Positions 7,177-14,900 of a stretch of 15,525 bases of DNA are shown here, piece by piece. Below the pieces are notes generated by a model. It saw nothing but the letters and a program-made list of their open reading frames with translations, was not told the origin of the DNA and made no database searches. Position 1 is the stretch's first letter; each line of letters begins with the position of its first letter. Position numbers and translations under genes: made by a program. The DNA lies in contig JBAROV010000189.1 in assembly GCA_049642465.1 (NCBI GenBank), positions 1 through 15,525 of the forward strand. The letters run 5' to 3'. The DNA is from CAWDPQ01 sp049642465 (GTDB taxonomy: Bacteria > Acidobacteriota > Vicinamibacteria > Vicinamibacterales > 2-12-FULL-66-21).

Positions 7177-7359
7177 GATCGGCGTCTCCTGCCGTCATGG
7201 AATTCAAACCAGCTGCCGCAATGCTTCACCGCTCACGCATAAGTGCGTGTTCGGTCAAGCATGCGCCACAGGCCCGTGGTTGTAGCAGAATCAGCCTACT
7301 CCGTACTGCTGGGGTGCGGCCCGAAACAGCCGCGCTCGCACCTGCTCCGGAAACATGGA
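7177..7359. other. Divergent intergenic region of araC-like and zinc-ribbon genes
   Basis: This 183-bp space separates the minus-strand AraC-type gene from the plus-strand CxxC/CxxC gene. It contains the ribosome site of the regulator (minus strand, near 7186-7190) and the large palindrome at 7221-7262. I could not fix -35/-10 boxes with confidence for either direction. An open frame on the plus strand from 7243 runs through it into the small gene, but that start would place coding sequence over the palindrome's right half. Confidence 0.5.
7221..7262. promoter_or_regulatory. 42-bp imperfect palindrome, candidate operator or hairpin
   Basis: The element is centred at 7241/7242. The outer arms ATGCTTCACCG (7221-7231) and CGGTCAAGCAT (7252-7262) pair with one mismatch. 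The inner arms CACGCA (7234-7239) and TGCGTG (7244-7249) pair perfectly around TAAG. Two mismatched pairs lie between them, giving 16 Watson-Crick pairs out of 19. Its place between two divergent genes suggests a shared operator or an RNA hairpin. The right arm recurs exactly at 7375-7385. Confidence 0.6.
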
Positions 7360-7389
7360 ATGCTTTTGCCAATGCGGTCAAGCATTCCA
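7356..7389. promoter_or_regulatory. Second palindrome over the start of the zinc-ribbon gene
   Basis: TGGAATGCTT (7356-7365) and AAGCATTCCA (7380-7389) are perfect 10-bp inverted arms around a 14-bp centre. The arms share the ATGCTT/AAGCAT core with the palindrome at 7221-7262, and the right part includes the same 11-mer CGGTCAAGCAT (7375-7385). The element covers both candidate start codons (7360 and 7372), so a bound protein or a folded mRNA here would affect expression of that gene. Confidence 0.5.
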
Positions 7390-7692
7390 CACACTGCGAG
7401 TGTCCACATTACCGCCGAACGACGCTGTCTGGTCTGCGATTTCACCGAAGCCGTGCGGGAGCTCGAAACGACCGACGCCATCGGTCCGCCCTGTTCACGA
7501 TGCCATGCTCCCTCTGAGCGCATCAACATTCTGGCGCGACACCTGGTCGAGCCCAACCCGCACGCCGCCGCGCTTGGCCGTCTGGGCGGGCTCAAAGGAG
7601 GTCCCGCTCGTGCGGCCGCACTCAGTGCGCGTCGCCGGCGGGAAATCGCCCGCGCCGCGGCACGCGCGCGCTGGTCACGGCCGCGCGAGTGA
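7360..7692 (+). CDS. Small CxxC...CxxC protein with GGLKGG basic tail
   Basis: The exact function is unknown. The 110-residue product has two CxxC pairs (C23/C26 in CLVCDF and C45/C48 in CSRCHA), consistent with one zinc ribbon or treble-clef-like metal site. The C-terminal segment (about 66-105), HAAALGRLGGLKGGPARAAA followed by an Arg-rich helix, matches a widespread short motif of the form 'LGRLGGLKGG.ARA..LS...R..IA..AA.ARW' seen in many small bacterial proteins, possibly nucleic-acid binding. The start is uncertain: ATG at 7360 (weak GGAA upstream) or ATG at 7372, both inside a palindrome. A longer frame opens at 7243 but its extra residues look non-coding. It converges on the NTF2-like gene, with 2 bp between stop codons and no terminator hairpin visible. 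Confidence 0.68.
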   Translation: MLLPMRSSIPHTASVHITAERRCLVCDFTEAVRELETTDAIGPPCSRCHAPSERINILARHLVEPNPHAAALGRLGGLKGGPARAAALSARRRREIARAAARARWSRPRE

Positions 7693-7694
7693 TG

Positions 7695-8552
7695 TCACGC
7701 CACGAAGACGTCCACCACCAGCCGCCAGACCCCGTCAGCCTGGCGCGACCAGATTCTCAGATACGTCGCGGGCTTCTGCTCGCCGAGTTGGTACTTGCCA
7801 TACGTGTAGCCGAGATCCGCCGACTGCGCTGACTCCCCTGTGGCGGTGGTTGCCACCATCCCCCTCGCGTGGTCCTCCAACCACCTGAGCGCCGCGCCAT
7901 CGATGAGCGCCCCGACGCCCTGGCGATGGACGCGCCCGCCCGGCGCAAGAACGCCCGCGTAGGCCTTGGACGCACCGTCGGCGGCAATGCGCGCGTTGAA
8001 CGCGCGGTCAGCTTCGATGAGGCGGTTGGTGGCGGCCTGCTTGCCCTCTTGGCCCGCGTAGCGGTTGTCGAACCTGAACCGGGTGAAGCCGGGGGCGAAC
8101 GTCGCAGGCGCAGTCAATCGCGTGCCGAGATCGATCAACACGCGCCAGCGGCCGTCACGCTCTCTCCGCCAGACGGACAAATAGTTCGAATAGCGAGCCG
8201 TCTGGTCCGCTGTGGCGTGGTCGATGAACGTGCCGGGGCCGGTCAGCCAGCCGAGCTCGCCGCCGGCGGCCACATCACCGGTGCGTGGTTCCCACACCAA
8301 CTCGCGGACGCTGAAAGGTTCTGGTTGCTGTTTCCGGAGCTGCTCCTTTGCCAGGCCCGCCCCCGGCTCGAACATCGCATCGTCGGCAAAGAACTCCAGA
8401 AACGCGTCGCGGATGCCTTTGACGCGCGCGGCGGCGGCGAATGCCCGCTCCGCGTCGGCCATGGCGGCCAGGGAGGGTGGAATGTTTGACGAGATCTGCG
8501 GCGCGCCGATGCCGACCGCCAGTGCGCAGACAGCGAGTGCTGTTCGTGTCAC
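7695..8552 (-). CDS. Exported tandem NTF2-like (DUF4440/SnoaL-type) protein
   Basis: The 285-residue product has an N-terminal hydrophobic signal-like segment (about 1-22) and two copies of an NTF2-like cone fold. Copy 1 covers about 32-143 and copy 2 about 176-284. Each starts with a helix of the form 'DAERAF' or 'EADRAF' (34-38, 180-184). Each ends with the paired strands 'YLSVWRRERDGRWRVLIDLG' (124-143) or 'YLRIWSRQADGVWRLVVDVF' (264-283). Such domains bind small ligands or act as accessory units; no catalytic residues can be assigned. The GTG at 8552 has GAAGGGA upstream on the minus strand. It is divergent from the M19 dipeptidase, with 76 bp between the two starts, so a shared regulatory region is plausible. 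The duplication is clear; the function is not. Confidence 0.82.
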   Translation of the reverse strand: MTRTALAVCALAVGIGAPQISSNIPPSLAAMADAERAFAAAARVKGIRDAFLEFFADDAMFEPGAGLAKEQLRKQQPEPFSVRELVWEPRTGDVAAGGELGWLTGPGTFIDHATADQTARYSNYLSVWRRERDGRWRVLIDLGTRLTAPATFAPGFTRFRFDNRYAGQEGKQAATNRLIEADRAFNARIAADGASKAYAGVLAPGGRVHRQGVGALIDGAALRWLEDHARGMVATTATGESAQSADLGYTYGKYQLGEQKPATYLRIWSRQADGVWRLVVDVFVA

Positions 8553-8628
8553 AATTCGTCCCTTCGAAAATGACCCTGGGTCTCATCTCTAGTCTATGGT
8601 TTTTGTTCGACGGTTTCGGAGGATCCGG
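8553..8628. other. Divergent promoter region of NTF2-like gene and dipeptidase gene
   Basis: This 76-bp space must contain both start regions. It has the palindrome GACCC-T-GGGTC (8572-8582) near its middle and the dipeptidase ribosome site GGAGGA (8618-8623). TATGGT at 8595-8600 could be a plus-strand -10 box, but no well-spaced -35 accompanies it. Confidence 0.35.
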
Positions 8629-10032
8629 ATGAGAAGACACGCACGGCAGGGATCACTCGTATGCGCAGCGCTGGTCGTCGTCGTTGCCGGGCCGATAGCG
8701 CAGCAATCGGGCCCAGGCGAGGACGCCGCGCTCGTGAAGCGGGCGCGTGCGATTCACGAACGGGTTATCGCTCTCGATACTCACGACGATATCAACCCGC
8801 GAAACTTTTCCTGGTCGTTGAACTACACGCAGGACCTCGATACGCAAGTCAACTTGCCGAAGATGAAGCGTGGCGGCCTCGACGCGTCATTCTTCGTCGT
8901 CTACGTCGGACAAGGACCGCTGACGCCGGACGGCTACGACAACGCGTATGCGGCTGCGATTGAGAAGTTCGAGGCCGTTCACCGGCTGACCAAAGTGCTT
9001 GCGCCAGATCAGATCGAGCTTGCGCTGACGGCTGAAGATGTGCGGCGAATCAATGCGAAGGGGAAGAAGGTCGCATTGATCGGCGTGGAGAACGGCTATC
9101 CGATTGGAACGGACCTTTCGCGCGTCAAGGAGTTCCACGACCGTGGCGCCAGATATCTCTCCCTCGCTCACAACGGCCACAGCCAGCTTGCCGATTCGAA
9201 TAACGGCGAAGCCAGTGGCACCTGGCTCCACAACGGCCTGAGCCCACTCGGCAGAGAGGTCGTCGCCGAGGCGAACAAGTGGGGGCTGATGCTCGACCTC
9301 TCCCATCCATCCAAAGCGGCGAATCTGCAGGTGCTCGCGCTGACGAAAGCCCCGGTGATTGCCTCGCACTCATCCGCTCGCGCGCTCTGCAATCACAGCC
9401 GGAATATGGATGACGAGCAACTCGACGCGCTGAAGAAGAACGGCGGGGTCATCCAGCTGGTCGCCTTCAGCAGTTACGTCAAAGAGTCGCCACCCGCATC
9501 ACCAGCACGACTCGAGGCGTTGACGAAACTCAACGAAGAATTCGGTCTCCCCCAGGGACGAGGCGGGCGTGGTGGCGGTGCGGGCGGCCGCGGAGGGCGC
9601 GGCCGGGGCGCCGCGCTGGCGCAACTGAGCGAGGAGAAGAGAACCGACTACGAGAAACGACTGGCGGAATTGAACCGGAAGTTTCCGCCGCCTCCGCGCG
9701 CAACGGTCAAGGATTTTGTCGATCACATCGACTATGTCGTCAAGAAGATCGGTATCGAGCATGTCGGCATTTCATCGGACTTTGACGGTGGCGGCGGTGT
9801 CGAGGGATGGGACAACGCGGCCGAGACCGTCAACGTGACCATCGAACTGGTCCGGCGTGGCTACACCGAACAGCAGATCGGGCAGATGTGGAGCGGCAAT
9901 CTCCTGCGCATCATGGACCGGGTGGCGAAGGTGGCGGCTGAACTGCAGAAGAGCCAGCCACGAGCTTCGCAATCACCGCGAGCAGCGCGACTACGGCAAT
10001 CGACAGTCCGATCCAGAACGTCTTCGGACTGA
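8629..10032 (+). CDS. Exported membrane-type dipeptidase (peptidase family M19)
   Basis: This is a zinc dipeptidase of the renal-dipeptidase family and would hydrolyse dipeptides in the periplasm or outside. The 467 residues have a signal peptide (about 1-24, ending before QQSG). The complete M19 metal set is visible: H52 and D54 in LDTHDD, E154 in IGVENGYP, H247 in ASHSSAR and H256 in CNHSRN, with D384 in ISSDFDGG as the catalytic-site Asp. A Gly/Arg-rich insert (310-327) interrupts the domain. The ATG at 8629 has GGAGGA five bases upstream; an ATG at 8596 is in frame but has no such site. The conserved part ends near residue 443 (NLLRIMDRVAKVAAELQ). The last 24 residues are Arg/Ser-rich and run antisense to the membrane anchor of the DUF3999 gene, so they look like a stop-loss extension. 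Confidence 0.92.
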   Translation: MRRHARQGSLVCAALVVVVAGPIAQQSGPGEDAALVKRARAIHERVIALDTHDDINPRNFSWSLNYTQDLDTQVNLPKMKRGGLDASFFVVYVGQGPLTPDGYDNAYAAAIEKFEAVHRLTKVLAPDQIELALTAEDVRRINAKGKKVALIGVENGYPIGTDLSRVKEFHDRGARYLSLAHNGHSQLADSNNGEASGTWLHNGLSPLGREVVAEANKWGLMLDLSHPSKAANLQVLALTKAPVIASHSSARALCNHSRNMDDEQLDALKKNGGVIQLVAFSSYVKESPPASPARLEALTKLNEEFGLPQGRGGRGGGAGGRGGRGRGAALAQLSEEKRTDYEKRLAELNRKFPPPPRATVKDFVDHIDYVVKKIGIEHVGISSDFDGGGGVEGWDNAAETVNVTIELVRRGYTEQQIGQMWSGNLLRIMDRVAKVAAELQKSQPRASQSPRAARLRQSTVRSRTSSD

Positions 10033-11995
10033 CGATCGTGTCGGACGGAGATGATGTTTCCGTGGCTTCCGGCGCGGCCTGCACTTCTCGAGCCTGCGCG
10101 CCCATGACCTGCGGTGCGAGAAGAGCGAGATCGTAGCGAGGCGACTGCAGCTCCGCGTGCCCGTAGAGGAGAGACAAGGCCCCGGACGGAGCGAAAAACC
10201 GAAGGCGCCACGTCGGTAACAACAGGTGCGCGCGCACGATCTCGAGCGGACGATTGTCACCCTCGTCCACGACAATGAGAACTTCGGGACTGTCGTCTCC
10301 CGGGAGTTGCAGCAGCAGTGCGGGCGCGGGAACGTCCTGGGCTGCGTGCTGCCATCGCGCCGCCGCGAGCGTCTCGACCCACGCGTCACGATGTCGCCGA
10401 TCGGCGGGCCGTTCGCGGACGACTTCCAGGTGACGCTGGAACACCCGATTTGAGGTGTCGAGCACCAGCCGTGGTGACGGCAAACCTGGATAGGGCAGCG
10501 AAATCGCGTACACGGAGCGGCTGTGGCCCGGTTCCGATTGCAGCGCCGCGGCCGTAGGGCTCGCCGGTCGAAGCGTCAAGGGCACGGCAAGCGGCTCGTC
10601 GCGCCGCTCGAGCAAATAGGGCACCTGCTTTCCACTGCCGTCCGAGATCCGGATGTCGGCAAACAGCTGATTGGGGCCGCGGCTGTGCGCGAGCGCGGCG
10701 ACATCCAGGGAGAGCACCGAAAGGCCGCCGCCGTCGGTTGCGATCGCTCGACGGTATGCGAACCGTGCCGCGTCGATTGGCGCCCCGGTGTCTGGTAGCG
10801 AAGGAGCGGGCGCGATTGATGTTTCGCTCTCCCGCGGCTCTCCCCACCGTGCTTCCGGAACGTCCGAGAGCTTGACCCGGCCCCTGACTGCCTCGAGATC
10901 GTAACCCGGTGCGCTCAATGAGGGATTGCCGTATCGCGCCGTGAGCGGACCGCCCGGTGCCTCGAGATACAGCCACGGTAACTCGGCACACTCCATCCTC
11001 ACGCCCCTCAGATCGAGTGGCGGGTTGTTGCCGTCTTCAACGATCAGTTCGAGCTCGGATTCGCGCGGAGGCGTGACCGGGATGCGAAGAGCCGCCGCCG
11101 TTACCCCGTCCCGCTCGATGCGTGCGAGCATCTCCCGGCCAAGCAGCGTCGGAGCCGCCTGCGTGCGATCGAAGCGCGCTTCAGTGATCGAAGCGGCGCG
11201 AAACACGTGCCCCGGGCCGACATCGAGCGTCACCGCGACGATCGGAAGGCCCGCTGCCGGTAGTTGAAGACGATACCGGCTGCGCCCTGGTTCGCTGGGC
11301 CGCCGCTGCACACCAAGAGCGGCGGTCAACGCCTGATAGATGACTCGCTCATCCGCGACAGAACGTGCGCGAACAATGGGAGGTAGTGGTGCTCGACCGC
11401 TGTTGGTGTCGTCCCAGGTCACACGCAAGTACCGGTACTGACCGGCCCGAAACGGAACGGCCAGCTGCTGCAAGCCCTCCTGTGGCAAATCGAACAACGT
11501 GCCTTCGTCCACCAGCATCGTCCAGCGTGCACGATCCCCACTGCCCTCGAGCGTGAACCGCTTGAGAAACGGAGATGGCAGTCCTTCCACGAGCAGCATG
11601 TCCACAACCTGAGCGGACCCGAGGTCGGCCTCGAAGCCACTCGTCTTCCTGGTCGAAGCAACCGGGAGCCGCTCGGCCGCGAACCATTCCGGCTCTTTGG
11701 AAGGACGAATCAACAGATAGGGGACTTCGCGACCTTGGACATCGAATATCCGGAGATCACCGAGCCCGCCTTCCGCTCGTGCTTGCCACCGCCCGATGGA
11801 ACGGACGGTCCCAACCCGCTGCGCACGGGCGAGCAGCGGCAGATCGATGGCCAGCCGTTGCGGCCCACCACCGGTTGTGACGATCGGGCGCTCAACCCGG
11901 AATGTCCCTGCGGGCTGTTGTGCAGCGACGCCCACGGCAAGCGCGCAACAGACTGCCGTGCCGGCGGCCAGCCGCAGGCCGAGCGCTCGCGTCAC
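9911..11995 (-). CDS. Exported DUF3999 family protein with C-terminal membrane anchor
   Basis: This is an envelope protein of unknown function, assigned to DUF3999 from its sequence pattern and its DUF2339 partner. The 694 residues show a signal peptide (about 1-26), a large beta-rich extracytoplasmic region, a transmembrane helix at 660-681 and a short Pro-rich tail. The body is an internal duplication: residues 79-96 (GDLRIFDVQGREVPYLLI) match 447-463 (DIRISDGSGKQVPYLLE), and 314-372 match 571-628 (LIVEDGNNPPLDL against LIVVDEGDNRPLEI). The first half has an extra segment, about 120-215, that looks like a discoidin-type beta sandwich. The GTG start at 11995 overlaps the TGA of the DUF2339 gene by 4 bp (GTGA), so the two are translationally coupled. 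The 3' end overlaps the dipeptidase gene on the other strand by 122 bp. Confidence 0.82.
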   Translation of the reverse strand: MTRALGLRLAAGTAVCCALAVGVAAQQPAGTFRVERPIVTTGGGPQRLAIDLPLLARAQRVGTVRSIGRWQARAEGGLGDLRIFDVQGREVPYLLIRPSKEPEWFAAERLPVASTRKTSGFEADLGSAQVVDMLLVEGLPSPFLKRFTLEGSGDRARWTMLVDEGTLFDLPQEGLQQLAVPFRAGQYRYLRVTWDDTNSGRAPLPPIVRARSVADERVIYQALTAALGVQRRPSEPGRSRYRLQLPAAGLPIVAVTLDVGPGHVFRAASITEARFDRTQAAPTLLGREMLARIERDGVTAAALRIPVTPPRESELELIVEDGNNPPLDLRGVRMECAELPWLYLEAPGGPLTARYGNPSLSAPGYDLEAVRGRVKLSDVPEARWGEPRESETSIAPAPSLPDTGAPIDAARFAYRRAIATDGGGLSVLSLDVAALAHSRGPNQLFADIRISDGSGKQVPYLLERRDEPLAVPLTLRPASPTAAALQSEPGHSRSVYAISLPYPGLPSPRLVLDTSNRVFQRHLEVVRERPADRRHRDAWVETLAAARWQHAAQDVPAPALLLQLPGDDSPEVLIVVDEGDNRPLEIVRAHLLLPTWRLRFFAPSGALSLLYGHAELQSPRYDLALLAPQVMGAQAREVQAAPEATETSSPSDTIVSPKTFWIGLSIAVVALLAVIAKLVAGSSAVQPPPSPPGP

Positions 11996-14900
11996 GAGGC
12001 GTCCCTCGGCTGAGCCAACACGTATTTCTGCAGCGCGAGCGATACGAGCGCCAGCGACATCGCGAGGCCCACAAACGACGCAATCCTATAGAGGCCCTCG
12101 AGTGAAGCGAGATCGTAAAGGAAACACTTGAAGGTCGTCACCGCAATCAACGACACCGCTGTGACCCGCGCCGCGCGTGCACGCGCGTAGATGCCAGCCG
12201 CGAGCAGCAACATGCCGAACACCAGCCAGCCAATCGTGTAGGTGAGATCCTGCGAGACGGTGGCGCCAAAACGGAACGTGATCTCCGGACCTGTCGAGTA
12301 GTAGTCCGCTATTTCGATATTGAGCAGGAGAAAGAGAAGGATGACGGCGCATCCCGGGAGAATGCGGGATACCCTGGGCAAACCGTCGCCGACTTCATCT
12401 TCAGTATCTGAAAGCCACCACGCGGCCAGGAGCAAGGCGGCCGACGCGATGAGGTAGGTATAGAGATACCAGTTGAAGATTCTCGTCGCTCCTCGTGGTT
12501 CGTACTCGAAGACCGTGGGATTCAGCCCCAGCCGAACGAACACGGCCATGAGCAACCCGACGGACGCCAGCAGGAGCCCTCGATGGGGGATCCGGCCGTA
12601 GAGCCAGGCGAGTGCTGCCCCTTCGAGCGCCCACCCGATGGTGATCCACTGATGCTCGAGCTGCAGCGGGATCGCCACCGTGATAAACGAGAGCGCGGCA
12701 CCCGCCACGATGGCCAGCCGTCCGAGATCGCGCCTGCCCGGAGGCTCCAGCCGCAACAGCACCCGAAGAAGTATGGCCGTGACGAGTCCCTGCACCACCG
12801 GGACAACACCAATCATCCAGTCGAGGCGGCCGGCAATAAATGCCGCACGGGCCGCAAAGAAGGTCATTGCCGCGGAGAGCAGCGCCACTAACCACGGTTC
12901 GCGTTCTGTCTTCGCCCGAGGGCCGGCGATGAGCGGATAAATCGTGAAGAGAGCGTAGAGCGCTCCGGCGAGAATCAGCAGCTCCTGCCACTCGGTGGCA
13001 AGGGGCCGTGACGCCTGCCACGCGGTGAGCCCAAGCCAGGCAACGAGGGCCGCCCCGACCGCGACATACGGCCACCGCTGGGACCAGGTGACCGCGAGCA
13101 ATGCGGAAATGGCCGCCAGGTGCGCCGCGAGAATGACCACAAATGGCGCACCAGGCCCCACCATCGTCGCCACGACGACCGTGAGTTCGGTCAGAAACAG
13201 CGCGATGGCCGCACCTGCGGCGGCACTCCGGATGGACCCGAATCGGCCAGCGATTGGCATCCAGACGAGTGCGAGCAACGAAACCGCCGCCGACGCAGCG
13301 ACGCCTATCGTCGGCCACGGAGCGGCGGCGGCGTTCGCCGTCCATGCCATCACGACGATCCCCGCCGCGACGATCCCGGCGGTGTGCACCGCGGCGGCGC
13401 GGGTCACGAGGGCCATGGCACTCGTCGCGAGGGTCAGGACAGCAAGCGTGCCGAAAAGTGGCCACGGCGGGAGCGACCATTGCCGATTCATGGCAATGAA
13501 GAAGAGGAACAGATGGCCGGCGAGCGAGAGGTAAAGGCCGTTCGCGAAACCTGACAGCTCACTGGACTCCCCTGCGCGCTCGCGCGAATAGAGGTGGGCC
13601 CACGAGTAGCCTGCCAGCGTAACGAGCGTCAGCGCCGCGACCACCGCGAGCGACGGCAGAACGCCGACGCTGGCGGCGGCGCGCGACCACCACGTGGCGA
13701 GGATCGCCCACGAGAGAACCGTGCCCGCGACGGCCACGAGCGGCAGACGAGCGGCGGCGCTCTCGATGAACACTCCGGCATTGAGAATGGCGAGCAAGAG
13801 CGCAAGCGCCCACAGCGCGGCAGGCGCGACATCACCCGCGGCCAGGTAATAAAGAAGCCCCAGGCTCGCGAGCAGCATCACCCCTGGTGCACCGTCGGGC
13901 TGGAGAGCGCGGCCGATGCGCCGGGCCATGATCGGCACCGCGGCATTCAGAATGCCGAACGTGGCATAAAGCGCAACCGCGGTGCGAAGCCGTGCAGCCG
14001 TGAGGTGTTGAACGGACCACACGGCCTGGGCCGCCACACCAAAGAACGCGGCGATGAAATAGACGAATGCCTCGGTCGTCGCTATCGCACGCCACGCGCA
14101 GAGCACCATCAACGCGAGTAGCGGCAGAAACAGCCTCCACGGTGCCACATACTCCGGTTCGATCTGCGCCAGGACCGGGAACGCAAAGAGCAACAGCGGG
14201 GCGGCATACATCGCACGAGCCGCAGCGCCGCTCAACGGTCGCGAGAACCAGTCGGCCAATCTGGGCGCTGCGAGATAAAACGCGACAAAGCCGGAGATCA
14301 CGCCGACCAGCATCATGCGGAAGCTCGACGTGTACGAGATCGAAAACCACACAGCCATCACGAGGACGGTCGCCAACGCGGCCACGGCGTGCAGCCCGCC
14401 CTCCCGTCGGGCGACCGTAATCGTGAAGAGACCGACATCAATGAGGGCAAGAAACCCGAACAGCAGATCGGGCCGCGCTCCATACGCGGGTACCGCCGCG
14501 AGGTACACGGCAAACAACAGCGGCAGCACCGCCCCCATCATCGCCGTCCGCTCAAACGTCGCGTGCTCGCGGGAGTCTTCGTCCGCGGATCGCGTCGCCA
14601 GGAGGAATCCGACGATGCTGACGACGGGAAAGAGCAGGAACACCCCCATTGCCAGTGACAGATCGCTTTGCGCGAGGAACTTGAAGACCCATCCCCACTG
14701 ATAGATCGTCGTCAGAGCGAGCGTGCACACGGCCAGCACAGGCCAGGACTGCCGGTACGCCACCCACGCGAGGCCGACGTTCAACAGAAGCAAATAAGCA
14801 AAGAGTGGCACCGGACGGTTCTCGCCCGTCGACAGGAGCGCGGGTGTCGCAAAGCCCCCGAGAAGCCCAAGGACGGCAATGAAGAGCGACTCCCGGCGGA

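Noticed and set aside
6692..7207. N-terminal extension of the DPP-IV frame by 172 residues
   Set aside because: It lies over the AraC gene in another frame, is Arg-rich and unlike the family, and a GTG with ribosome site and signal peptide exists at 6691.
7355..7888. 177-residue plus-strand frame overlapping the zinc-ribbon gene and the NTF2-like gene
   Set aside because: Its sequence is Pro/Ser/Arg low complexity past residue 40 and it runs antisense through a clear gene; the alternate frame has the Cys pairs and GGLKGG motif.
8570..8600. Sigma-70 promoter for the dipeptidase gene
   Set aside because: TATGGT could be a -10 box, but the best -35 match (ATGACC) would be 19 bp away and poor.
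11302..11995. Possible small genes on the plus strand within 10226-12131
   Set aside because: All lie antisense to DUF3999/DUF2339 coding sequence and show no domain or ribosome site.
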